DNA of 64,000 nt, from contig CAVVRF010000037.1 of the NCBI GenBank assembly GCA_963750535.1, positions 1 through 64,000 on the forward strand, given 5' to 3'. The DNA comes from JAKFWF01 sp963750535 (GTDB lineage Bacteria; Pseudomonadota; Alphaproteobacteria; Rhizobiales; Hyphomicrobiaceae). Shown in pieces: positions 7,738 to 16,215 of this stretch (the stretch's first letter is position 1; each line of letters opens with the position of its first letter). The notes below the pieces were generated by a model. It had not been told where the DNA came from, did no database searches, and was given only the letters and a program-made list of their open reading frames with translations. Position numbers and translations under genes: made by a program.

Positions 7738-8604
7738 ATGAAGCCACACCCACTCGGCCGTTCAACGCATATCGGCACCAGTTCGCAGCGGCCTGCCGAC
7801 GACATCCTCGTCGTCGACGACCTCGTCAAGACATTCGACACCCGCGATGGTCCCATCTTCGCCGTCGAGCACGTGTCGTTCGGCGTCCGTCAGGGGGAGT
7901 TCCTGTCGGTGATCGGTCCGTCCGGATGCGGCAAGTCGACAGTCTTCAATATCATCGGCGGCCTGTTGCCCGACTATCAGGGGCGCGTGACAATCAATGG
8001 CGAACCCGTAAGCGGTCCGCACAAATCAATCGGCATGGTATTTCAGGAAGAGTCGACCTTCCCCTGGCGCTCGGTCATCGAGAATGTCTGCTTCCCGCTC
8101 GAAATCGCCGGTGTAGCGAAGTCGGAGCGGCTGGACCGCGCGCACCGTTTTGTCAGCCTCGTCGGTCTCAGCGGCTTCGAGAACCGCTATCCGGCAGAAT
8201 TGTCAGGCGGAATGCGTCAGCGTGTAGCCATCGCGCGGACGCTCGTGTTCGAGCCCAAGATCCTACTCATGGATGAGCCTTTCGCGGCGCTCGATGAGCA
8301 GACGCGCCTGCTGCTCGGCGACAAGGTCCTGCAGATCCAGCAGCAACTGCGGCAGACGAGTCTGCTGATCACCCACAACCTTACGGAAGCGGTACAGCTC
8401 TCTGACCGCATCCTCGTAATGACCTATCGGCCGGGCAAGGTGAAGCGGATCGTCGACATCGATCTGCCGCACCCTCGCACCTCCGAAATACTGGGCAGCG
8501 ACGCCTTCGGGCGCTATGTCGCGCAGATCTGGAACGATCTTCGAGAGGAAGCCAGCCGAGGCATGCAGGATTCCGAAAACCTCATGCGTCACGGGGGAAA
8601 TTGA
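7738..8604 (+). CDS. ABC transporter ATP-binding protein, nitrate/sulfonate/taurine type
   Basis: This intact 288-aa ATPase of the SsuB/TauB/NrtD class starts at ATG 7738, six bases after the TPP gene. Walker A is GPSGCGKST, the Q-loop lies in SIGMVFQEESTFPWRSV, the signature is LSGGMRQR, and Walker B with D-loop is ILLMDEPFAALDEQ. The H-loop reads LLITHNLTEAVQLSDRILVM. It should energise the two permeases encoded next and, with the binding protein downstream, form one importer at the inner membrane. The substrate cannot be read from sequence; neighbours suggest an aromatic or other organic acid (inference). Confidence 0.92.
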   Translation: MKPHPLGRSTHIGTSSQRPADDILVVDDLVKTFDTRDGPIFAVEHVSFGVRQGEFLSVIGPSGCGKSTVFNIIGGLLPDYQGRVTINGEPVSGPHKSIGMVFQEESTFPWRSVIENVCFPLEIAGVAKSERLDRAHRFVSLVGLSGFENRYPAELSGGMRQRVAIARTLVFEPKILLMDEPFAALDEQTRLLLGDKVLQIQQQLRQTSLLITHNLTEAVQLSDRILVMTYRPGKVKRIVDIDLPHPRTSEILGSDAFGRYVAQIWNDLREEASRGMQDSENLMRHGGN

Positions 8605-8606
8605 AG

Positions 8607-9378
8607 ATGGCCGCCTCCCATCGCGCGCTCGCCGGCTGGGTGCCTTTCGGCTTCGGGCTCGTCGTGCTGATGCGGCTTGACTGTCGCGGTGGAGGCCATG
8701 CTCGTCGGCGGCATCATCAATCGATTTATCGTGCCGCTTCCCTCGGAGATAGTCGCGAGCTTTCCCCGCATCGTCGCCGAGGAAGACATCCTCGGGCGCT
8801 TCCTGACCACCTGCCAGGAATGCCTCTACGCCATGCTGTTGCTGTCGGTGATCGGAATTCTGAGCGGCGCCCTGCTTTATCGCTTCAACACCTTGCGAGC
8901 CGCCACCGAGACCTGGATCGCGGCCATGGCTTCCGCCCCGATCGTGCTGATGTATCCGCTGTTCCTGGTCGTCTTCGGTCGCACGACCACGACGATCGTG
9001 GTGATGGGACTGATCGCCGGGCTGCCGCCAGTCATCTTGAAAACCATCGAGGGGCTGGCCGGCACCCGAAACGTGCTCGTGAACGTCGGCCGGAGCCTTG
9101 GATTGACGCCCTGGCAGATGTTCACGAAGGTCCTATTTCCAGCGAGCCTGCCGAGCGTTTTCGTCGGCTTGCGGCTCGGCTTGATCTTCTGCCTGATCAA
9201 CATCGTCGGCGTCGAGTTCCTGATCAATTTCGGCGGTCTTGGTCAGGTAATCAACGACCTCGCCGAACGCTACGATCTGCCCGGCATGTACGCGGCGATA
9301 TCGTTCGTCATCCTCATCAGCGTGTTGTTCTTCATCGCAACCGAGCGGATCGAGCGCTTGCTGAGGCCGCAGTCATGA
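8607..9378 (+). CDS. ABC transporter permease (SsuC/TauC type), one frame break near the start
   Basis: This is an inner-membrane permease of the BPD_transp_1 family with about six hydrophobic segments. ATG 8607 begins MAASHRALAGWVPFGFGLVV; the frame is lost near 8670 and resumes as VAVEAMLVGGIINRFIVPLP, consistent with one extra base. The coupling EAA-type loop reads GRSLGLTPWQMFTKVLFPAS ... LPSVFVGLRLG. The next permease starts inside its stop (ATGA at 9375-9378). About 256 aa once repaired, normal for the family. Confidence 0.85.
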
Positions 9379-10148
9379 GCCAGTCGAGCGCATATGCCGA
9401 TCCGCGTCGCGTGAGACGTCTGCGCTTCGCGCTTGTGGCGATGATCGTTGCCGGATGGGAGCTGCTGTCGGCTTCGGGCCTGCTTTATCGTGATGTCGTC
9501 CCATCGTGGGCTTCGATCGCAATGGCGTTCGGGTGGCTGCTTGCCAGCGCCGACTTCTACCGCAACGTGGCCGTTACGACTGCCGAGGTCGCGGCGGCGC
9601 TCGGCATCGGCGGCGCCCTTGGCATCGGCGTCGGCCTCCTGATCGGGGGCAGCCGGTTTCTCAGCGGGGCATTCGAGCACTACCTGTACTATCTGGGACC
9701 GACGCCAAAGATCATCTTCCTGCCGATCATGATCATGTGGTTCGGCATTGGCCCGGCGTCGAAGATCGCAATGGGCGCCATATCCTGCTTCTTTCCGATC
9801 GTGATCAGCGTGGCGGCCGCCATGCGCGAGATCGATCCGGTGCTGCTGCGCGTGGCCAGGAGCTTCAACGCCAGCCGCTGGCAGACAGCAAGCAAGGTCT
9901 ACTTGCCGGCAATGCGGGCGCCGATCCTCAACGGCATTCGGCTCGGCCTCGGCGTCGCGATCATCGGCACGCTGCTCGCTGAAACGAAATTGGCGAATGT
10001 CGGTGTCGGCTACCTGATAATGCAGGCCTATGCCGTGTTCGACATGCCGAAAATGTACGCCATGCTCATCGTACTCTTCGCAATCGCGGTTGCCGCCAAT
10101 GCATTGGTGGGCCGCATTGGCGCGGTACCGAGCTCAAGACGTGCATAG
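9375..10148 (+). CDS. ABC transporter permease (SsuC/TauC type)
   Basis: This intact 257-aa second permease overlaps the first by four bases (ATGA). It has six predicted membrane helices and the cytoplasmic coupling loop RSFNASRWQTASKVYLPAMR ... APILNGIRLGLGV. Two different permeases in one importer suggest a heterodimeric channel, a variation on the homodimeric SsuC arrangement. No damage is seen. Confidence 0.9.
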   Translation: MSQSSAYADPRRVRRLRFALVAMIVAGWELLSASGLLYRDVVPSWASIAMAFGWLLASADFYRNVAVTTAEVAAALGIGGALGIGVGLLIGGSRFLSGAFEHYLYYLGPTPKIIFLPIMIMWFGIGPASKIAMGAISCFFPIVISVAAAMREIDPVLLRVARSFNASRWQTASKVYLPAMRAPILNGIRLGLGVAIIGTLLAETKLANVGVGYLIMQAYAVFDMPKMYAMLIVLFAIAVAANALVGRIGAVPSSRRA

Positions 10149-10180
10149 GAATGACACGCGTTGAAGGGAGGGTGAACGAA

Positions 10181-11154
10181 ATGCGATCCAACAGTCTACG
10201 GAAGACGCGCACTTGCCGCGCTCGCAATGATAGCTGGCTACTGCGACTGCCGCTCCGGCCGACGAAACGCTGAAACTTGCAATCGGCCAGCGCGGCAATT
10301 GGGAAACAGCGATCGCGGAAATCGGCAAGCGCGCCGGCATATTCAAGAAGCACGGCCTCGACCTCGAGCTGACCTATACCGCAGGCGCTGGAGAAACAAT
10401 TCAGGCCGTGATTTCGGGCGCCGTGGACATCGGCGTCGGCGTCGGCACGACCGGCGCCATGTCGGCATTCGCCAAGGGGGCGCCCGTTCGCGTCATCGGC
10501 TCGGCGACGGTCGGCTCGAACGACCTGTACTGGTATGTGAAGTCCGACAACCCGATGCAGAGCATCAAGGAGGCGACCGAGAAGACGACCATCGCCTACT
10601 CGACTGCCGGTTCGTCCACCAATTTGCTCGTGCTTGGCTTCATCAAGACCTACGGCCTGAAGGCCAAGCCGACCAAGGTCGGCAGCCCTCCGGCAACTCT
10701 CACGGCGGTGATGTCTGGCCAGGTCGATGTCGGCTGGGCGGCGCCACCCTTCGGTCTCAAGGAGATCGAGGAGGGAAAGATCCGTATCGTCGCGCGCGGC
10801 AGCGAGGTGCCTTCGACGCGAAACCAGACGGTGCGCACGGTCATCGCCAATGCTGGCAAGCTGGCCAAGGACAAGGCCGTCATCGACCGCTTCATGACCG
10901 CCTATAACGAGTCACTCGACTACATGTATGCCAACCCGGAAGCTCTCAAGCACTACAAGGACTTCTCGAGCATCGACGAAGGACTGGCAAGAAAGGCGAT
11001 GGCGGAATTCTATCCGAAACAGTCACTCGATCCCTACCGAATTGACGGTCTCGACGGCGTCATGGCGGACGCGATCGAGCTGAAGTTCCTCGCCGCGCCA
11101 CTCAGCAAGGAACAGCTGGCCGAGCTGTTCCAGGTTCCGGCCAAGAGACCGTGA
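10181..11154 (+). CDS. ABC transporter substrate-binding protein (NMT1/TauA-like), signal peptide region frame-damaged
   Basis: This is the periplasmic binding component of the preceding importer. ATG 10181 follows AAGGGAGG. The leader is scrambled by at least two indels: pieces of a typical signal peptide (GRRALAALAMIAG, then LATATAAPADETL) occur in different frames between 10195 and 10260. From 10252 the mature chain is intact: TLKLAIGQRGNWETAIAEIG, GIFKKHGLDLELTYTAGAGE, DIGVGVGTTGAMSAFAKGAP, TAVMSGQVDVGWAAPPFGLK. This is the NMT1/THI5-like type II binding fold. The stop overlaps the GTG at 11151. Confidence 0.85.
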
Positions 11155-11201
11155 TCGCCCCGGACAGGCTCTTAGCAATCGAACGGGTTGACGAGTTCGC
11201 C

Positions 11202-12705
11202 ATGAGCACCGCAGGACCTTCAGGAACGGCTATCCCGGCGATGGTGCGCCTGCCCGAGCATCGCGATGCCTACTATGGCGGCGCCTGGCACGCGCCATCG
11301 CAGGGCGGGTACGCCGAGACGATCAATCCGGGTACCGGCGAGGTGCTTGCGAAGGTGGCGGATTGCACGGCTGCCGATGTCGAGGCCGCCATCACCGCGG
11401 CTGCGGCGGGATTCCAGATCGTGGCGGCGAGTGCTGCCGCTCGAACGTGCCCGACTGCTGCGGCGCGTTGCCGGCGTGTTGCGTGATCATGCCGGCGAAC
11501 TGGCGATGATCGATGCGGCCGATTGTGGCAACCCGGTCAGCGAGATGGTCAACGATGCCATGGTCGCCGCCGCGCAGATGGAGTTCTTCGCCGGCTTCGT
11601 CACCGAGATGAAGGGCGCCTCGATTCCGATGGGGCCAGATGTGGTCAACTTCTCGGTGCGTGAGCCGATGGGGGTGGTCGGACGCATCATTCCGTTCAAT
11701 CATCCCTTCATGTTCTGCGCGGGCAAATCGGCAGCCCCGCTCGCGGCCGGCAACACAGTCATCGTCAAACCGCCCGAACAGGCGCCACTCTCCTCGCTTC
11801 GCCTCGCCGAACTACTCGACGGACTGCTGCCGCCCGGCGTCTTCAACGTTGTTCCCGGCGGCCGGCAGGTCGGCGAAGCCCTGGCATCCCATCCCGGTAT
11901 CGCCAAAGTGGCACTGATCGGAAGCGTGCCGACGGGGCGGGCGGTAATGCGCGCGGCCGCCGAGACGGTGAAGCCGGTCATGCTCGAGCTCGGTGGCAAG
12001 AACGCGCTGATCGCGTACCCGGATGCCGATCCTGACGAGGTCGCCGCGGCAGCCATTGCCGGCATGAACTTCACTTGGTGCGGCCAATCATGCGGATCGA
12101 CCAGCCGTGCTTTCCTGCATCGCGACATCCACGATGCAGTGATCGAGCGGATCAAGGTTCGGATCGCGCATTTCAAGCCGGGCATTGCCGACCGATCCCA
12201 AGACCACGATGGGCGCGATCGTGTCCAAAGCCCAGTACGAGCGCGTGCTCGCATTCATCGCAGTCGGCGTTGGCAGAAGGGGCGCGACTGATCAACGGTG
12301 GCAGGCGGCCAGCCGACCCGGCACTTGCCGAATGGCTTCTACATCGAGCCGACCGTATTCGCCGACGTGACGCCCGCCATGCGCATCGCCAGGGAGGAGA
12401 TCTTCGGCCCCGTGCTCGGCCTGCTCAAGTGGTCGGACGAAGCGGACATGATCCGGGAGGTCAACGCCGTCGAGTACGGCCTGACCTGTTCGATCTGGAC
12501 CAACGACATCAGCACGGCGCATCGCGCCGCCATGGATGTCCAGGCTGGCTTTGTGTGGATCAACGAGGTGGGAAAGCACTTTCTTGGAGCCCCCTTCGGC
12601 GGCGTGAAGCAATCGGGCATCGGGCGCGAGGAGTGCTTCGAAGAGATGCTCCAATTCACGCAGGAGAAGAATATTCATATCAGGCTGCGCCGCTCGGTTG
12701 CCTGA
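11202..12705 (+). CDS. NAD(P)-dependent aldehyde dehydrogenase, four frame breaks
   Basis: This belongs to the ALDH superfamily (betaine-aldehyde type), oxidising an aldehyde to an acid. Start ATG 11202 (MSTAGPSGTAIPAM); an in-frame GTG at 11151 is an alternative. Frame changes are needed near 11425, 12183, 12262 and 12330, each in the same direction (one extra base). Recognisable parts are VVGRIIPFNHPFMFCAGKSA (nucleotide-binding region), the general-base glutamate in VMLELGGKNALIAY, the nucleophile in GQSCGSTSRAF, then the C-terminal EEIFGPVLGLLKW and GGVKQSGIGREE. All key residues are present, so the enzyme would be normal if the indels are errors. It probably handles the aldehyde made by the TPP enzyme upstream (inference). 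Confidence 0.82.
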
Positions 12706-12725
12706 TGAACAACGGAGCGCGGTCC

Positions 12726-13717
12726 ATGACCAGGCTTTCCTTGTCGGTCGCGGTGGGCGAATACGACCGCACCCGACCCTTGAGCGACGGCACGGTTCAG
12801 ATCGACGGCGTGACATCGGTGATCATGAACCTAAGTCCGGAGGAGATCTTCTTTCGCGCCTTTCGCCACGCCGAATTCGACATCTGCGAGTTGTCGCTAT
12901 CGAGCTTCACCGTAAAGACGGCGGACGGCGGGAGTGCCTATGTCGGCGTCCCCGCCTTCCTGTCGCGGGCATTTCGGCATACGGCCATCTATGTCCGGAC
13001 CGACCGGATCAAGACGCCCGGCGATCTCAAGGGCCGGACGGTCGGGGTCCCGGAGTACCAGCTGACCGCAAATGTCTGGGCGCGCGCCATCCTGCAGGAC
13101 GACTTCGGGGTGAAGCCGTCCGATATCCGCTGGTTGCGTGGCGGCATGGAAGACGCCGGTCGGCTCGAAAAGATCGCGATCAAGTTGCCGCCGGATGTCG
13201 AGCTTCGCGACGTCCCCGCCGGCAAGACTCTCTCGACCGTATGCTTGCCGAAGGCGAGATCGACGGCATCATAGCGCCCCGGGTTCCACCCTGCGTCGAG
13301 CGTGGTCATCCGAACGTCGGCTGGCTATTCCCGGACCCGACGGCTGCCGCGGCAGACTATTTCTCGCGCACCGGCATCTTCCCGATCATGCATATCGTTG
13401 GTGTGCGTCGCACCTTGGTCGAGCAGCACCCCTGGCTTCCCGCGGCTGTGCTGAAGGCCTTCGAGCAGGCCAAGGCAGTCGCGCTGGCGCGGCTCGCGGA
13501 TACGTCCGCGACCAAGACGACGCTGCCATTCGTCGAAGAACAGTTGAAGCGCGCGCGCGACCTGATGGGTCGCGATTTCTGGCCCTATGGCGTGGCTGCA
13601 AACCGCAAGGTGCTGGATACTTTCCTGCATCATCATCACCTGCAGGGGCTTTCCTCCCGCAAGGTCACGGTCGATGAGCTGTTTCACCCGACCACGTTCG
13701 AAGCCTTCAAGCTTTGA
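12726..13717 (+). CDS. 4,5-dihydroxyphthalate decarboxylase-like / substrate-binding-like protein, one frame break
   Basis: The chain starts at ATG 12726 (MTRLSLSVAVGEYDRTRPLS) and matches the family annotated as 4,5-dihydroxyphthalate decarboxylase, which has a type II periplasmic-binding fold without a signal peptide. Typical stretches are FRHAEFDICELSLSSFTVKT, RAFRHTAIYVRTDRIKTPGD, LKGRTVGVPEYQLTANVWAR and the C-terminal ARDLMGRDFWPYGVAANRKV. One lost base near 13240 separates the halves (repair gives MLAEGEIDGIIAPRVPPCVE). About 330 aa. Whether members are enzymes or ligand binders is often unclear from sequence. The context is catabolic. Confidence 0.78.
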
Positions 13718-13721
13718 CGCC

Positions 13722-14429
13722 TCAGCTGATTGGGCCGATGCGGTGGACCCAGCGTTCCCAGGCCCGGTCGACGGCAATGGGCCTTAGATTGAATTCGCCA
13801 GCCAGGTCGCGTTCGGCACTGTTGAGCGTTGTGATCGGCCCCATCTGCATCGCGCGGGCCTGCAATTCTGCATTGCGAGCGCCGTAGATTGTTCGAAAAA
13901 CCAGCTCGCGCGCGCTGCGACTGGCGACGGTGACGCCATGGCGTCGCATGAGGATGGTCCAGTTCTCGCCGAGGGCTCGGGCCAGCGAAGCTCCCTGCGC
14001 CTTGGTCGAAACGAGCAGATTGGTATCGCCGAACTCTGTCTGGCTGTCCCACACGGGCACTGTATGGCCCATGGTCGCGCCGAGATGAAACACCGGTTCG
14101 AGTGCCACCTCGGTGATGCAGAACGGCAGCATGGAAGGCGCGTGATGATGGCATACCGCCATCACATCGGGCCGTGCGCGATAGATCTCGCCATGAATAA
14201 CCCGCTCGGCGAATATGCGATGTGCGGTCGCCACAACCGGCTCGCTGTCGATGGAGAACCGAAGGACGTCGGATGGCTCGACGAGCTCGGGGGCGCGGGC
14301 CCTCGAAAGCAAGAAGCAATCAGGTTCGGACGAATCCCGCACGCTGACATGACCGAATCCATCCAGCACGCCTTCGTTCGCAAGAATGCGACTTGCGAGA
14401 ACGAGTTCATCGATGGGGTTATAACTCAT
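13722..14429 (-). CDS. Class II aldolase/adducin-family protein
   Basis: This intact 235-aa protein lies on the minus strand, tail to tail with the decarboxylase-like gene (4-nt gap). The zinc site of class II aldolases is visible: the HHH of VCHHHAPSMLPFC and the RHG of ILMRRHGVTVASRSARELVF. The N-terminus GVLDGFGHVSVRD is the usual phosphate-loop region. Family members cleave or decarboxylate hydroxylated acids. It frequently accompanies aromatic-acid clusters of this kind. No promoter is identified in the upstream region. Confidence 0.88.
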   Translation of the reverse strand: MSYNPIDELVLASRILANEGVLDGFGHVSVRDSSEPDCFLLSRARAPELVEPSDVLRFSIDSEPVVATAHRIFAERVIHGEIYRARPDVMAVCHHHAPSMLPFCITEVALEPVFHLGATMGHTVPVWDSQTEFGDTNLLVSTKAQGASLARALGENWTILMRRHGVTVASRSARELVFRTIYGARNAELQARAMQMGPITTLNSAERDLAGEFNLRPIAVDRAWERWVHRIGPIS

Positions 14430-14903
14430 TGCGGCAAATTCCTCCCATCACCACGCGGATCCATGCTTTGCGTCGCTTCCCACGACCAACCGCCGGGCAG
14501 GCACTTTACAGGTCGCCGTACGCGCCTCGCCAACGGCAGTAGAATTGCCCCGAGGTCCCGAGGTCGCGACAAATCTTTAAGATCGTCTCGCCCCGCTCGG
14601 GCCAAATCTCAGCCGCGCGATTGAGACCGATAATCTTATCCACCGATTTGCACGATTGGACTATATCCCAAACTCCAAATTGGACGATGAAAAAAGCCGG
14701 ATTAGCGCGCTGGACCTGGTATCGGATAAGGGAGACAGGCCAACAACGTTATAGGCAGCTTCGTTCGTTGTTGCCGCTCAGCCACAAATTCACTGCCACG
14801 TACCTGATGTGCGAACTGTTTACTTGCTTCCATAACTTCAGATGGGCCACGCTCACCCCGTGAGTACATTGCCCCAAGGGCGCAACAATGTGGAGGTAGT
14901 GTC
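14430..14903. other. Gene-poor region upstream of a small lipoprotein gene
   Basis: About 470 nt without a convincing gene. Local composition is more AT-rich than the surroundings around 14640-14860. It should hold the promoters of the divergent aldolase (minus) and the small lipoprotein (plus), but I cannot assign boxes with confidence. Confidence 0.4.
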
Positions 14904-15038
14904 TTGATCGCGAGAAAGCTTGTAGTACTGGGCGCGCTGTGCGCAATCGTAGCTCTCGGCGCTTGTCGTCGCGAAGAGGCTTATGTTCCGATGAAGCTCG
15001 GAGCTAGCACAACGACAGCACAGCCAGTGCAGCACTAG
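14904..15038 (+). CDS. Small lipoprotein, 44 aa
   Basis: TTG 14904 is preceded by GGAGG at 14892-14896. The product begins MIARKLVVLGALCAIVALGA followed by CRREEAYVPMKLG and ends TTTAQPVQH. It has a positively charged start, a hydrophobic stretch and a lipobox (ALGAC), so it is a likely lipid-anchored envelope peptide of about 23 mature residues. Hyphomicrobiales genomes carry many such short lipoproteins that are missed by annotation. A strong hairpin 40 nt after the stop supports a real, independently terminated transcript. Function unknown. Confidence 0.7.
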   Translation: MIARKLVVLGALCAIVALGACRREEAYVPMKLGASTTTAQPVQH

Positions 15039-15078
15039 AACCGCCCAATCATCTCTCTCCTATTGCTATCGGCATCAC

Positions 15079-15110
15079 ACAAAGGGCTCCTCGATCGCGG
15101 AGCCCTTTGT
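15079..15110 (+). terminator. Perfect 12-bp hairpin after the small lipoprotein gene
   Basis: ACAAAGGGCTCC and GGAGCCCTTTGT are perfect reverse complements separated by eight bases. The hairpin lies 40 nt beyond the lipoprotein stop. No clear run of T follows, so this is terminator-like and not a textbook intrinsic terminator. About 300 nt without any gene follow, up to the TetR stop at 15407. Confidence 0.6.
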
Positions 15111-15406
15111 CATCTACAAAGACCCCGGACGAGCCATTCACGGTCTCAACTGGCGTTCGGAAATATATCGCGAGCCTAGTGTCCACGCCGATCGGTGGTC
15201 TTCCCGAAGCCTGCCGAAAAAGGGCGATTGGCCGGAAGCGGGCCAAAGGCCGAATAGCCCGCACCGCTTACCCTACGACTGCCCCGTCCCTGCCTGCAGA
15301 TGAATTGCTCAAATGAGTTCGAATGCCCTCGGCGGGCCAAACTGCGGGCGAAATCAGCGGCAGTAATTGAATAAGTCAGCGGTAATGGCCTACGCCAGCA
15401 GCGAAA

Positions 15407-16060
15407 TCATGTTGGGCTGTATGCCTTCAAAAATAATCGCACCGCTGAGCCGACCACCTTCTCGATCTCCTGCTCGCTAACGACAGCTGTCGTCGCGTTG
15501 TATAGCCGCGGCCTATAGACGGTCGCCTGAATGAGCTCCAAGAACTGCACGGCAGCAAGCCGTGGATCGTCGATGCTCACAGACCCGGACTTGGTTTGGC
15601 TGTCGAGGTACGCCGCCAACGCCCCAGCCAGACGGCTCGGTCCGGCTTCGAAGAACTCCCGGCCCACCTCAGGCATGCGCTCCGCCACGCCAATGACAAT
15701 TCGATGTGCTGCCATGACAAACGGCTGCGACAGGCGACGAAGCGCTTCCGTGCCGAAAGCCTTCAGCACCTCACCAATTGGTCGCGCCTGGTCAAGCACC
15801 GCAATCAATTCGACGATGTTGCGATCACGACGTTCGGCGCAGATCGCGGCGAATAGCTTCTCCTTGTTCGGGAAATATACGTAGAGCGTAGCTTTCGAAA
15901 CTTCCGCCTCGCGCGCTATGTCGCCCATGCTGGCTGCATCGAAGCCGACGGCACAGAAGACCCTCCCCGCCCCTTCGAGTATTTGCTGCCGCTTGTTCTG
16001 ATCGGTACCGGCGGGCGCGCGCCCGCCACGACGCCGGTCTGCCTCGATGGTGTCCGACAT
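15407..16060 (-). CDS. TetR/AcrR-family repressor of the adjacent emrAB-type pump
   Basis: This 217-aa regulator starts at ATG 16060, with GGAG ten bases upstream; an upstream ATG (16099) lacks a ribosome site. The N-terminal helix-turn-helix is QQILEGAGRVFCAVGFDAAS followed by MGDIAREAEVSKATLYVYFP, NKEKLFAAI. The C-terminal ligand domain is of the AcrR_C/TetR type. It is divergent from the efflux genes, and two identical palindromic sites sit in the 155-nt gap, so it most likely represses both promoters and responds to a pump substrate (inference). Confidence 0.9.
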   Translation of the reverse strand: MSDTIEADRRRGGRAPAGTDQNKRQQILEGAGRVFCAVGFDAASMGDIAREAEVSKATLYVYFPNKEKLFAAICAERRDRNIVELIAVLDQARPIGEVLKAFGTEALRRLSQPFVMAAHRIVIGVAERMPEVGREFFEAGPSRLAGALAAYLDSQTKSGSVSIDDPRLAAVQFLELIQATVYRPRLYNATTAVVSEQEIEKVVGSAVRLFLKAYSPT

Positions 16061-16113
16061 GGACTGCTCCAAAGTTCTGCCGCGACGGCGAGCCATCACG
16101 GTTTGGTTACATC

Positions 16114-16135
16114 TGAACTAAACGGTTCAGTTTGA
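16114..16135. promoter_or_regulatory. TetR operator copy 1
   Basis: The core is the 17-bp perfect palindrome AACTnAACnGTTnAGTT (here in the orientation TAAACGGTTC at its centre). The whole 22-bp element is the exact reverse complement of the copy at 16175-16196. It lies in the tetR-proximal half of the divergent intergenic region. Confidence 0.8.
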
Positions 16136-16174
16136 TCTTGATATCGCAGGCCAGCGGTAGTAAGTCAACACTAA

Positions 16175-16196
16175 TCAAACTGAACCGTTTAGTTCA
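16175..16196. promoter_or_regulatory. TetR operator copy 2
   Basis: The same palindrome, AACTGAACCGTTTAGTT, lies in mirrored orientation 20 nt before the emrA-like start codon and just before its GGAGG. Its centre is 61 bp from that of copy 1. Binding here would block the pump promoter or early transcription. Confidence 0.8.
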
Positions 16197-16215
16197 TTGC
16201 GCTCTGGAGGTTCAA

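Noticed and set aside
6505..7749. 414-codon minus-strand frame opposite the TPP enzyme
   Set aside because: Shadow frame; the plus strand has clear TPP motifs and the antisense product resembles nothing.
11202..12705. Programmed frameshifting in the aldehyde dehydrogenase
   Set aside because: Four shifts at unrelated sites without slippery sequences do not fit programmed frameshifting; indel errors or decay do.
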